This document shows, one piece after another, positions 1 to 14,003 of a stretch of 64,000 bases of DNA; the stretch's first letter is position 1, and each line of letters starts with the position of its first letter. The stretch comes from Lingula anatina. Lineage: Eukaryota; Brachiopoda; Lingulata; Lingulida; Lingulidae. The stretch is taken from the NCBI RefSeq assembly GCF_001039355.2, contig NW_019773781.1, forward strand, positions 311,615-375,614. The letters are read 5' to 3'. The notes beneath the pieces were generated by a model. It was not told the DNA's origin. It saw nothing but the letters and a program-made list of their open reading frames with translations, and searched no databases. Made by a program: the position numbers and the translations under genes.

Positions 1-158
1 CTGGAGGCGGGGCCTTGGTGGTGGTAAAAGTGTACACCTGTGAGTAGGGGCCATCCCCTGCCTCATTGCTGGCATACAACCTAAACCTGTAGGAGGTCAG
101 CTCTGAGAGCCGGCTCACTTTGTAGCTGTGACTGGTACCTTTGTATGCTGGGTAGAAA
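1..158 (-). CDS. FNDC3: FNDC3 exon e20 (truncated by window start): FN3-8, strands D-G
   Basis: Residues 896-949: FYPAYKGTSHSYKVSRLSEL, then TSYRFRLYASNEAGDGPYSQ, VYTFTTTKAPPP. YxGxxHxYKVxRLxExTxYxFRxxAxNEAGxGPxSxxYxFTT fits FN3-8 of FNDC3A/B. The acceptor is CTCAG. The reading frame is open to base 1, so the exon either continues or ends at the window edge. FN3-9 and the membrane anchor lie beyond it. Confidence 0.92.
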
Positions 159-2220
159 CTGAGGATGAAAACAGTGACACGAGGATCAGTTCCAACTAGC
201 TGGCATTTGGTCTGTGTATGTGAACCATTACTAAACCACTTTAGGTTAAATAGGTAATAGTTTTTAACTGATTATGTTTTGAATGCACATGAACCATCAT
301 TATTTACTCACTCACAGAATCATAAAAAATGATTATTCTTGTTTGTTTCATAAATGCTGTAAACAGAAATGTCCAGTTTTTCTCCTGTGTCAACTAACTC
401 TTAAGTAAACAATTCAAACCCTGGGACAAAATCCATCATTTTCTTACCTTCCGCCATCTCTAGCCATCTCTAAGGAATACTGGATAAGATCAAGGTTTTT
501 CCCATCGCCCCACTTCAGTTTCAGACTGTTTGGCCCACAGTTCACACATTCCAGCCGGGGTGGAGTAGGTGGTAATGCACGTGTTATCACCTTGACAACC
601 TGACTGAATGGTCCTACGCCTATAGAATTGACTGCTTGGACTCGCACCCTAAATGTACACGTACAGGTTAAAAGATGGAGCCACCCACACTGCATAATGA
701 CATAGCCACAACTTGGATCATTTTTTTGAAATACAAACATTCTTTAACCATATACTTTCATTTAATATTATAAAGCTACGACATTTGACCATTTGTATCT
801 GCATGTCACCTTAATTCTACTGTTTAGAAATAGCAATGAAACAGTTTGGTGTCACAATTAAAGCATGTGCTATTTCAAAATATGCAAAATAAAAAAAAAT
901 GCCCAAAGAATAGTCATGATACGAGGTAACAAAATATTTAACTCAAAGCATGTGTATCAACAAAACCACAATCAAAGTAACCAAATCACCAACATAAACA
1001 CAACAATGTATCATGCGCGTTAACACAATCCCAAAATCCAAGAGGCTTACTTGTACAGTGTTTCTGGCATCAGGTTGTGTACTGTGTGCTCCAAGACATT
1101 CTCCACTGTGACCATGTGTTGCTTCTCTCCCAGATCAATGTTGTATGACAGAATCTCGCTGCCATTACAACACGGCTCTTTCCATGACAAGGTTATCGTT
1201 TCCGCTGTACTCGTTGCACGTATGGACACGACAGCACTTGGACTAGATGAAGGTGTCATGCAGGCTCCCTGGGGGCTAAATGGCCCCGTGCCTGCTGCAT
1301 TAGAGGCCTGCAAAGTGAAACAATTCACGATAATTATAAGCAATTAAAGGTATATATTAAATGCTTTGGAAAAAGTCCAAAAATTATGTTTTATTAAAAA
1401 TTATTAGTATATAGTAAATGTGTTTGAAAATGTCCCAAAGTCATATGTTCTATGTCTACATATACTGCAAAGCCACTTATCTATCTCAATATAAACCTTA
1501 ATAATGCTAAAACACCTAAAATGTAATCATTTGATGTGGATACGTCGTTTTCTTTCCTTCTACCTGTGCCTTCAAACTTAACCTGTGCCACTCTACCAAA
1601 ACCACATTTAACCTACAGCTTTACCATAAACAGTGACTTATAATATGGCTGTTGGTCCCCAACTTTACTATGTAGAGCAATGCAGAATCTTCAGCAAATT
1701 ACATGTACTGACTCACCTGTACACGGAAACTGTACAATGTCGCTGGTGAAAGACCACGCACCTCATAATTTAATGCTGACCCATTGTATAACTGGAATAC
1801 AAAATATCCACAAATTATCAACACTTATTAACATCACCAATTTTAGCATAATTATTCACATAATTATCCTTACTATCATCCAGGGTGTCATCCCAGTATA
1901 ATGTTCACCTGTGTAAAGTCTGCCTCAGGTTTCTGCTGCCACTCCAGCCTGTACTCTGTTATAGTAGCACCATTGTTGACGGGCTCCTCCCAGCTGACTA
2001 TTGCACTCTGCGGAGACCGGCACACTGCCGTCGGCGTCTTGGGGGCATCGGGCGCACCAGGACCACTTACCACCTCTAGGGGATCTGACCAAGGCCCAGT
2101 CTGCAAGGGCATTAAAACATAAGTTATTGACAGCTTAGTTAAAGTAAATGTAGGTCATTGGGCACCATCTTCTGTGAGGTCAGTAAGGTGTAGAACTGTT
2201 TAACATAGGTTTCTGGAGTA

Positions 2221-2267
<47 letters not shown>

Positions 2268-3362
2268 NGAAATGTATACGTTCCATTTAAAAAAGTTTCT
2301 GTTCTGGTCCATACAAATCAAATTTTCAAACAAGTCCCTGTGTAAACATTAAAAAAAAAAAAAACAGCACTTACCCCTGCTTTATTTGTCGCCCGTACTT
2401 GATACAAATAAGGTCGGCCAGGCAGTAATCCTGCCACCATGCAGTCGAGGTCGTGACCTTTGTACACTTCCCGTATACTGTTGTCTGGCTGGATCATCTG
2501 AACTTCATACTCTATCACTTCAGCACCACCATCATAGTCCGGATATGCTGAGAGAAAAACAGCCTCACACTCGTATGCTGTACATTGACATGATTATATC
2601 TGACACACAATTTCATACAAATTATGCTGCATATATCTAACACACTGTCACACCCAACATATTGTCAGGCCTAGCAAATCAAACATGTTGTGTAAGGTAT
2701 GACCCAATACATTTACCAAAAGGTAAAATCTAACACACTGTCACAGCTGTTACAATATCACATCCACCATTTTGACCAACTCAACAGAAAATCACACCCA
2801 GCAAACTGCCACAGCTATCATACTGTCGCACATAGCACACCGTCACATCTAACACAGTCTCCCACCCAGCAGCATTCTGACACACTATAACTACTCACCC
2901 CAACGTAAATGTAGATATGTAGCCTTTGGTTTTCCTTGTAATTTGGGAGCCTGGCACAGTCCTGGAGCCACAGCCTGGGTGGTCACACTGGACATCTCTG
3001 ACCACTGGAATATAGAAATGATTCAGGCATAATAGCCAACTCAATACAACAGTGACTTCCACAAAATATATATATAAATGTCAAAAATTGTTTTTAACTA
3101 TGAGATGTCTGCTTCAACCGGTAATCATGAAAAGTTGTCCAATTTTTGCTCATTTTATAGAAAAAGCAATTGCTTGTTTCAGATATCAACAATATTTCTG
3201 TCCATAAACAGAGCAGGCAACCCTGAAATGAAAAAGGTTCACTTACTGGGCTCCTCCCGCCAGCATTCACCGCGGCCGTCCTCAGCCTGTATACGTGTCC
3301 TGGATGCAGGTTGTCACAGGTGTGTTCTCTGTCTGGTCCCTCATACACCTCTTCAAAACCTG

Positions 3363-3418
<56 letters not shown>

Positions 3419-4133
3419 TTCAAGGTATAAAATGCTAATAAACCCAGAGAATATATCTTTTTCTTAACCGTCACCAAAAATAAAATTACTGCCAGCATTT
3501 ATATCTTTTTTCGAGGGCATACAGGTGTGTGTGTGTGTGTGTAAGCTTTCACACACATGGATGTCTGTTCCTTGTTTTTAAATATGATATATTAATTAAA
3601 CTTATAAATGTTTAATGAAATACAATGTAGCTGAAGTCAACAGCAAATGATACAGGTATAGCTCAGTAAAAAAAAGTAGCAAGAAAAAAATATCAGTCAG
3701 CGAAGCCTGACAAGTGGGCAAGACAAACTCAGTTATTTACCAACAAATAAGAAACAACACCTATCACGAAATTCCACTAATTTATTGTATTTTAATACAA
3801 ATGTGCATCTGCTAAAAAAAAAAAAATCTATTCCATTCACATGGGACAAAACCCTCATTCTCATACTGTACAATGACAGATCCGGGGGGGGGGATGGAGT
3901 GGAGTATGGAATGGGGTGGGGGATGGGAGTAAGTGGGAGACTGGAAGTATCCTGCCTCCAATGTTTGGTTTGAAGAACTAAGGTTATGTGACACACAATT
4001 GTTACACATATTTCAACAGATATCATATTAGAAGCTATATCACTCTGAAATAATTGAAACCATAGATAAGCAAAGGTAGGTAACATTAAATGTATAATAA
4101 AAAACTATGTCTCACAACTAAAGCAGTTGATCC

Positions 4134-4221
<88 letters not shown>

Positions 4222-4995
4222 NCCGGCGGAGCTCACGGAGCCGGCGGAGCTTACGGAGCCGGCGGAGCCGTACGATACGGGTCGGGACTAAAACCATGAG
4301 TACCGCCAGCGTACACGCTGGTGGTACTAATAACTGCCAGCATTTATATCTTTTGTCGAGGGCCTGCAGGTGTGTGTGTGCACGTGTAAGCTTGGACACA
4401 CATGGGTGTGTGTTCCTTGTTTTTGAATAATTTTCACTTAAATAAGATATCTTAATTAAACTTATAAATGTATAATGAAATACAATGTAGCTGAAGTCAA
4501 CAGCAAACAATACAGGTATGGCTCAGTAAAAAAAGTAGCAAGAAAAAAATATCAGTCAGCGAGGCCTGACAAGTGGGCAAAACAAACTCAGTTATTTACC
4601 AACAAATAAGAAACAACACCTATCACGAAATTCCACTAATTTATTGTATTTTAATACAAATGTGCATCTGCTAAAAAAAAAATATCTATTCCATTCACAT
4701 GGGACAAAACCCTCATTCTCATACTATATAATGACAGATCCGGGGGGGGGAATGAAGTGGAGTATGGAATGGGGTGGGGGATGGGAGTAAGTGGGAGACT
4801 GGACGTATCCTGCCTCCAATGTTTGGTTTGAAGAACTAAGGTTATGTGACACACAATTGTTACACATATTTCAAAAGATATCATATTAGAAGCTATATCA
4901 CTATGAAATAATTGAAACCATAGATAAGCAAAGGTAGGTAACATTAAATGTATAATAAAAAACAATGTCTCACAACTAAAGCAGTTGATCCTTGT

Positions 4996-5068
<73 letters not shown>

Positions 5069-8000
5069 TACATATATATGTATACATTTGGGGACAGGAG
5101 GGTAGGTGGAACACTTGGCATTAAGCATTACCAACAACAACAATCTCACAACATTCATGATTATCTATTTACCATCTCCTAAACAGGCAAATTAGCAAAA
5201 GAAAATGTAAAACTTACAATTCAGTAAATAACATAAAATTGACATTTTTTTCATCAGAAAATGTTCATAACTAAGAAAGATGATACAACATTAGTCCAGT
5301 ATTAAAAAGTAGACGTAAATGAAAAAGCATACCTCTCCCCTCATCCATCTCTAGAATGTATTTGGTCACCTCTGAACCTCCATTGTCCTTGGGGTGATCT
5401 ACAATAGACAGGAAGTCCAGGGTAATAACCACATATATATTTCATAAAATACTTCAAACATCAAACATTCTTAGCTTAAACAGAGAAAAATTATCAGTTA
5501 AGACATACTTCTTAAATTTGTCATTATGCATTGTATGCAGTGAACTTCTTGTGATGTAGATAACTAGTACACATATACGCATGCACACCCACACAAACAC
5601 ATATGCCCCCCCACACACAAATATACATGCATGCACAGACCAGCAGAGTACTTACCCCAGACCACCCTGAAGCTGTTTGAATGCACTTTCCCCTTGGTCT
5701 GGGGCCTGCCGCAGGGTCCAGGCCGGTCAGGGAGGGTCCTGTAGTTGACTACATCAGAGAACTTGCTACTCCCTTCTTCATTTCTGGCACATAACTGGAC
5801 GACCAAGAGCAATATTGTTAACACAGACTGCTAGATATGTTTGTAACTGTGTGTCAACACAGGTAACATATTTCCTTTAGGCCATTTACTCTCAAACTTC
5901 ACTTGTTTTAAGACACATCTGTGTCAGAGGTATCCTATTGTAAGTATCTGCCTCTAAACTCTGTAACTTTAACCATATCAACTGTACCACCAAAACCCAG
6001 CTTTGTATGAAAGGCTGTGAAAATGTGGCTTTAAGAAATGTACAGTGTTATCAATTGTGGCTCATTATCATGCCTACATCAAACATATTCTTCTAACTGA
6101 CATTAGAATTATACTGTGTACATATCTATTGCATTCAGCACTGTTAACTGACTTTTAATTTCAATACTAAGCACCACCACTTGAATTTGTACTGTGAGAA
6201 CCAACCTTAAATTTATACTCTGTGTTCCGCCTAAGGTTGCACACTTTGAAAGACAGATCTGGACCATTGAAAATAGGAATGAAACCATGGCCCTGAAATC
6301 AAAAAAAGGTACAATATATAGTTATAACTTCCCTCAATCATCTGTAGTTCTTCCGTTCTGGAGTCATACTAATGTTATTTCTGACAGTCACAGGAATGAC
6401 ATTAAAATGCCTTGAAGCTTGCCACTCTCACATTAAAAACATTAATTCATTCATGCAGATTCTAATCATTCAGCCATAAATATCAAATTATTTTCAATTT
6501 GATACATGCAACTCATCATCTTTGTAAGACCTAGACTAATAAATGTCAAAGCTTTTTTTAAAATAAACTTTTTTTTTTAATTTGTCAAATGAAGATCTGT
6601 AAATCCAAGTACTGAGAGCACAAAGTTTGCTGTAACAGTTTGCAAAGCTAACATATATTTTTTATCCATTTAATTCTGTATTCTTTATAGCTTGAAGTTT
6701 CACATTATAACTTATTTCATATCATATTTCCCACTCACAGACAACTCGTCCTCCATGTGTAACGTGAACTCATCATCGTTGGGCCGTCTTATCCAGGACA
6801 CGACGAGTGCCGTCACAAACTGCTCAGACAGCATGGGTGGGTCTGGCTGTGTAGGTACACTGCCGCTGGTGCAGTAACAGACTGGCTCGCTGTAGTCGCT
6901 CTTCCCGACAGAGTTCACTGCGGCTAACCTGAACACATACGCGGTGGCTGGGGTCAGCTTGGACACTTTGAACTGGCGCTGGACGTTGTTGTAGGCTTCT
7001 ACAAATCTACCATTGCCTTTGCCCTGCAATTCATAGGAAAGATACACACTTGTTAATAAACATGATAAATTCTGATTAAATTGTATTTAATTATGGAATT
7101 ACTAATACTTAAAAAAAAACAAGCTAAATCCTTCATGAACTATGCATCATCAATGGTTCTTTACTTAAAAATAATAGTAAGAGCTCACCTGGTCAAATTC
7201 TAAACAATAACTGGAAATTTTTGCACCATTGTCATTCACAGCCTAAAAAATTAAAAATAAAACATAAGAGAAATCTGAATAAAAATATTTAGAAACAAAG
7301 TTACAAAATCATCTCAATGGCTTTTCCTGTTCTTATAAGAACATTTCTCTAAAATCATCAACATATTAAAAATAAAATCCCTTATAAATAAAATTCATAA
7401 ACTTATTTGTTTTTAATTTAAGTTCTTGACTACTTACATTCCACTTTAGTGTAATGCTAGTCTTCGTCCTCCCAGACAGCTTGGGTTTCTCAGGTGTCTC
7501 TGGCTCGCAGACAGAGGTGCGGAAATTCACTGGTGTCGTGGGCTCTCCCTTGAGGTCGTCCAGCAAAGAGCTGATCCTGCAGCAAAAGCCAAAAACATGA
7601 CCATTACAACAAAACAAAAGGATATTAGAATAGGAAAAAAAAACAAAAAAAAAAAAACAGTCAGTTGACATTAACTTTGAGTAAACCCAACTGCAATCTG
7701 CAAAGCTAACTTACCTCACAAAATAATCTGTGGCCGGTTTCAGATCTTTTAATGTGATTTCTGTCGCATCACCACTGAAATAAAACCAAACATGATAAGC
7801 TGCTGTCTTACACGTAGTTTCACCACTTTTAACACATTGAAATTTAATTTTAAAGGGATAATAACTCTTTGTTTCGGCCAAAAAATGAATTTTCCTGGAG
7901 TAAACAACAATTTTCCCATACTTACCAATGGTTAATGAATCCATTTTTACATTCAAAGTTACTCCCTGGTTTTTTTCTAAAAAGTTTGTTTTTTTCTTAA

Positions 8001-11000
8001 AATCTCTTAAGAGATTTTAACAGAGTACAGTCATCAATGGAGGTCACGTGTTTAAAGACAAGCTCAGATATCAGAAAAAATAGCTATAACTGCCATTTTT
8101 GTGGTAAAACAGAATATATTATATTTCTATGAGTTATTCACAATGTTTTTATTGTGAAATATAGATCTCATACGAAGAGTTATTATCCCTTTAATCTCAC
8201 CATTAAACAGGCATCACCTATATAATAGACAGCTTTAAAATCTACTCAACAACCAAAAACATTATGTCATATCAACATTACAACAAACTGTGCTACTGAC
8301 ATGTTCCACAGTATTGTGGCCATGGCAGTCATCATCAGCTATTCAAACCCACTCACCAATACACCATTTTGTATTTGCCATCTTTTGACTTGTCAGACAG
8401 AAAAAGCTCGTAGCGAAATTCAGCTGGGTTGATCTCCAAGTCCAGCTCAATCTGCGAGCAATCTGGTGGAATGACCTCGATCAAGGCACTTCTGGAGTCT
8501 ATATTGGACACCTAGAATGAGAAAAGCATTTCATTTAAAAATCATGTAAAAGAGTCACTGTGATGATTTCTTATATTAAGGGGCATATCACTTCAGCCTT
8601 GCCACTCCTTCAGTGTTGCAAACAACTTCTCAAATCCAAACTACTGGGAGTGTTTTTAAAGCAATGGTGTACATGCAATGGTATACAAGTGAAAAATAAA
8701 TGAATATATAAATGCTGCCTTTATCCTCTCATCTTTTTTTTTCAAAATCTTAATATTCATAACCAAAGATCTCAAATCTCATCAGCTGTTACCAAGAGTT
8801 CTCAATAATGATTTAGGATAGTAAATTTTGAACTTGCAAATAACACAATAACCAAAAGTCAAAAGCTTGTACTCTGAAAGGAAAGTGGATCTTTAATTTT
8901 TTCAACGTGGAAAATGGAAATTTTTATTTCATTTTATTTTTTTAACTTCTGAACCATGAAATAGATGTCTCCCTCTACCTCCCCCTCTGTACATGTTTCT
9001 TTACCTTGGGTTCCTTCATCCTGGAGAGGATATCTTGTATGGTGCGTGCTTCTTCATCTCCTTCATTCCCGTCATTACTAGAAGAGCTGCTGTGAGCATC
9101 GTGCCTGCGGAGGTCACCGTTTACTACAACGACATGATGAGAAGTTGAAAAGAAACAAATCAGTTTTACGGATTCATGTGGCTGTTCCAAGGTCACCATT
9201 TACTACAACGGCATGATGAAAAGTTGTACAGAGACAAATCTGTTTTACATATTCATTTAGCTTTTCCAAGGTCATCATTTACTACAATGACATGATGAAA
9301 AGTTGTACAGAAACAAATCAGTTTTACGTATTCATTTAGCTTTTCCAAGGTCATCATTTACTACAATGACATGATGAAGCACTGTACATAAACACATCAG
9401 CTTTATGTATTCAAATTGCCTTTCCAAGGTCACTGTTTACTGCAATAAAATATTAAAAGTTGAAAAGAAAATGAGTTACATTTTAGAAAACAGTCCTTTT
9501 TACTGCAGTCATTTATCAACTCAAGTAGCCTCAGGGCAGGCCAGTTCTTTGTAGACGTATCTCTACACTGCAGTTGGGGACAAACAGGAGATCCATTCCA
9601 CGCTACTCAATTAAATCAACCAGTGACTTTAAGGACAAGGCAACCCTCCCAAGTTGAACTTGAAAAGTGAAACAAACAGTCTGGAAGAAACAACCCTGTG
9701 CGGAGATGTTATCGGGACATTTCTATTAAAGAGGAGGGAATGTGAGACCTAGAAACATGTTACCCTATGATAACTACCAGCTGGTTCAACTCAGGGCAGC
9801 AGGGTTCGGGACATAGGTAACTGATTTAGGCTACCTTGTATAGACCACACGCACCAACCCACAGAGATTTATGTTCTCTTTTTACTTCCTTTTTGATAAT
9901 TCACTGGTCCCCCTCCCACTATATTTTCTCTGTATTCTTTCTCCCTCTTGCTCTTCCCCCCTCTAACTTAATTCAATAATAAAGGTTAAAATCTTTCTCA
10001 ATTTTTAATTTGTCCATCATGCTATCAATCAGTTAAGCTGCTGATGATGTACTTGTCTGTATGCTTGTCCGTCTGTCTGTCAGTCTGCTTCAACATCTCT
10101 ATTCTTTCCTTTAACCTTTTTTTCCTTCCGTCCATTCTCCCTTTCTGTCTATCTGCAAGTGGCTACATCTGGCATTCGGTGTATGTTCAATATATTGTAG
10201 CAGGCCCACCTGCCAGACCACCCAGATCTTACAGCAGCTCACGTAACACCAGAAAACTGCTGTCACATGCAACATTCCACTTGTATACACACATGAAGGG
10301 ATATATTTGGCAAGCAATCATTGCCATGCCAGAGCATTGAACTGTGAGGAATGCTTCTACCTGCCAATTAATTTACAGACTTTTTTTTCTTCATTTTGAT
10401 CTTACTCACTTATTATTATTTTTTTTAATATTCTAACACCCTCACCTAATCCAAACCTAAATGACAGAATAATTCTTTTTTTCTTTCTAAAGTTCTCATC
10501 ACCTTTTTTTCACGTTTTTCCAATATCACTAAACAGCTATAAATATGTCACAGTCTGGGCATTCTCTCCGCATATCTGACATTTTACGTTCCTCCCCTCA
10601 ATGAGCCAGCCTTTGAAGTTGCGTCATATTTTAAAGACAAACTGACACCTACGACCTACCCTCTACAGCAGGGGTGCAAACATAACAGTTTAAAAAATAC
10701 TTAACTCTAACCCCTGAAAACAAATGGAGTCAATCAATTAGAACACGTAGAAAATAGACCAATACCTAGAGTGAAAAATCTTAACTGGGGTGAACCGCTA
10801 GGGGCATTTTTTTCAAATTTTTCCCATGTCTGTTTTCTTTACAGCCTCCAACAATACCTACTCACCTTTTGTCCTAGACGGACTGTAATTATTAAAACAA
10901 TTTATGTTTTTCCTCCTTGTGTGTACTTTTCTCTGTAAGCGTTCTTTCATCCTTTGCGTCCTGTCGTCTACTTGTGAAGAATGATTGGGGTGCGGTGGAA

Positions 11001-12867
11001 GAGAACCTAAAAACCAATGGAAAATAAAAGTCTGATACTAGGAAGCATTAATTTCAACCTTTTTTTTATCTACTGTTAATATCATATATTATCCATATTC
11101 CCAGTAATTATTATTATTATTTTTTTTTTTTGAAAACACAAGTCTGAAAGACATCAAGACTGAATACTACAATCTGTTGAAAATGACCATGAAGAACATT
11201 ACAAAAAGGGGTGCGAGTGTGTTGGACAAGGTAAGAGTGTCTTTGGGTAAATGGGCATAACAAACACGTTCATACAAAACCTAACTTGGATGGAAAAATT
11301 ACATCATCTGATATCCAGCTTAAATAAACCATTTAAACCCCTTAACCAAACTCCAAACTAAAATCCTGCATCCATTTATCTGATACCTAGTGATGTAAAT
11401 TTTTTTATTTCTATAGTAAGTATGAAGTCATGTTAACGTACGAGCCAAACACAAAATACTTTTAGGTGTGACTGGTTCTGGGCAGATGTAACAATGAAAA
11501 GGTGGATGCAATGACATGTGAACCCTAACAAAAGATCAAGTTTTATTTCCGAATGGGCGTGACGAGTCAAGTTCTTCAAGAAACAAGTTCATCTTGAACA
11601 AATACTCAAATCTACTCTTGTGCTGACAGGCGGGCTGTTTAGCAGTGGGTTAATGCACCGAAATACATGATGCAATGCAGTGATTAAGTAGTTATGGGAG
11701 TCCCACACAATTATTTTAGTGATTTTAAAGGGCTGGGATACAGAGATCACATTCTCGTTGTCAACCCAAAGATGACTCCAACATAATTCACATTTCAAAA
11801 AACCATGTTCACTGGCTGAGGAACTGAGGAGCTGTAATATGAGCACTCTGGAAACACTCTTGGAAGTTTTCTTTTGTTCCAATACAGAGTCATCCATTGT
11901 TTTGTCAAGAAGTAAATGTTGACTGCAGTGTATCATATTCAAAACTATGTCATGCACTCTACTGCAATAAGTTATGATGAATTTCAATCAACTTTATGAC
12001 TAGGGCTGCTGTATTCAAATATAAGACCAGGAACGGCCCAACTTTGTCACTTGACTCGAGTCTTCTTAATGACAGTAGGCTTGTATCCTCTCTCTGAGCT
12101 GATGACTTTACAGGCGAGTATCACTTGACATTAATAAAACAACATACATTTCACAGTTTAAACAAATGCACAAGGCTGACACATAACAGAAATACCAGTC
12201 ATGTATCTCATGTGAGCAGAAGCTCTGTTCTTTCGTCTCTCTCTTTTTTTCAATTTCCCCTCTTTGTATAAATGAGGTTTCAAATGCATTTTTGAAATCA
12301 GCGACTGTGACGTTTATCTAGCCTGACACAGGAGTGTACGTAACATGGCATCACATTTTAAAAGTAAAGTCAATTTTTGTTCAAGATTGCATCTCGCTAG
12401 GGGGACCTGGCTATCTCAAGAAATCTTATGCAATAACAGTGAAATGTACCTCATTACAGAAAACTATTCCAATAAACAACAAATGCCACAAAACCAAAGA
12501 AACATTACCTAAATTGAGGAAACAGAAATACATGCTAGCAAAGCACTAGACCTAAATTTGTTTATCCTTAAATTAAGGAAATAAAGAAAAAGTCGAAAAG
12601 AAGAAAAAACATAATTCATTTACCATAGTTCAGGGTCACTTTTAAAATAGCAAATTTGGTTCAATTATTTTCAAGAGGAAACATTTCCGACCAAAAATGA
12701 AGAGGAAATGAACGAAATTGCAGAACGAACTTCCCCAAAATGTCCCAAATCATGTACACCTAGTGAGCTGAATTACCAGCACTGCCAACATGTCACAAAT
12801 CAGTTCTACTGACAGAACTGGTATATGTCACTCAGTGCTAAATAGGTACACAGAAGGAAAAAACCAG

Positions 12868-12911
<44 letters not shown>

Positions 12912-13961
12912 GGAGGCAGAAGCAAAGGCAGAGGCACCCGAGAAAACTATCCATGGGGAAAACATGTCTTCTACTGGAGATGTCTGGTATATCATGCAGA
13001 CACTAAATTGCTCAAATGTCAGAAATATCATGTAATCCATAGTAATGCTGTTACATTCCTACTGGAATACTGATTTTGGTGATCTGTAATATTAACCTAT
13101 GTAACGTACAGTCATGTATTTTTTAGGCTTTTACCTATGTTTACTATTTTGGAGTTCTAAATTAATAGCTTTATTCACAAAAACAGATTTACTGCTTACA
13201 AATCCCAAGAAAAATCAAGACAAATGAGAATTTATTAATTTTTTTTTTTAATTAAGAAGTTGTGAATGAAGAGGTTTGACACAGTCATCATTATGTGCTA
13301 TTATCATTTAAAACCATCTTAATCATCATTATAAGAGCCATCTAGACAACTGTTGGATTTTACTTTATCTCACTGAGCCCTTCTTTTGAAACAAGAATAG
13401 GTTACGAAAGTCTTTTTATTCATTTATTACTTTTATTTATTTTTTGCATAAAGAAAGTCTCTGTAAGACAACTAGACTCAGGAGAGAAAAATATCACTTC
13501 TTAGCATTTTATTGCTCAAGCAGTCTTAAACTAGCATATTCCTTTTGGTAGTCTTACAGCTTGAAAATACATGTCAGACATCATGTAGTCCAACCCAGTT
13601 CCATAACATATGCTTATATATGGAAATGTATTACCCACAGTCTTAGTGATATAGACATCACAGCTCATAAGTATGGACTTCAAAGTTTATCTCCAGTCAT
13701 AACTGTCATGACCCTATTGTGATGCAGCTTCCTGGAGAGAGGATATAGAGTGAAATATGCGTGATGTGTGAGCATGCAAGTGTGTATCACAGGCAAAACA
13801 CAACGAGAGAAACAAGGGAGGCGTGCTGAACTGCTCACTGTATCAAAGGGTATGTTAATGCAAGTGCATGACCCTGATGGGTTGATGGGTGGGTGGAAGT
13901 TGACGGTGCTCGTGTTTTATTTTATGGTAAGGTGTCTGAAGGTCTGAGAGAAAGGAAAAAA

Positions 13962-14003
<42 letters not shown>

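Noticed and set aside
4090-4510. Open frames over the GT/GA tracts (also at 12790, 13917, 29058 and 59592)
   Set aside because: Translations are mostly Cys-Val, Arg-Glu or His-Thr repeats from microsatellites.
9111-9475. Regular direct repeats as a CRISPR array
   Set aside because: Whole 79 bp units repeat without distinct repeat and spacer parts, in an animal intron.
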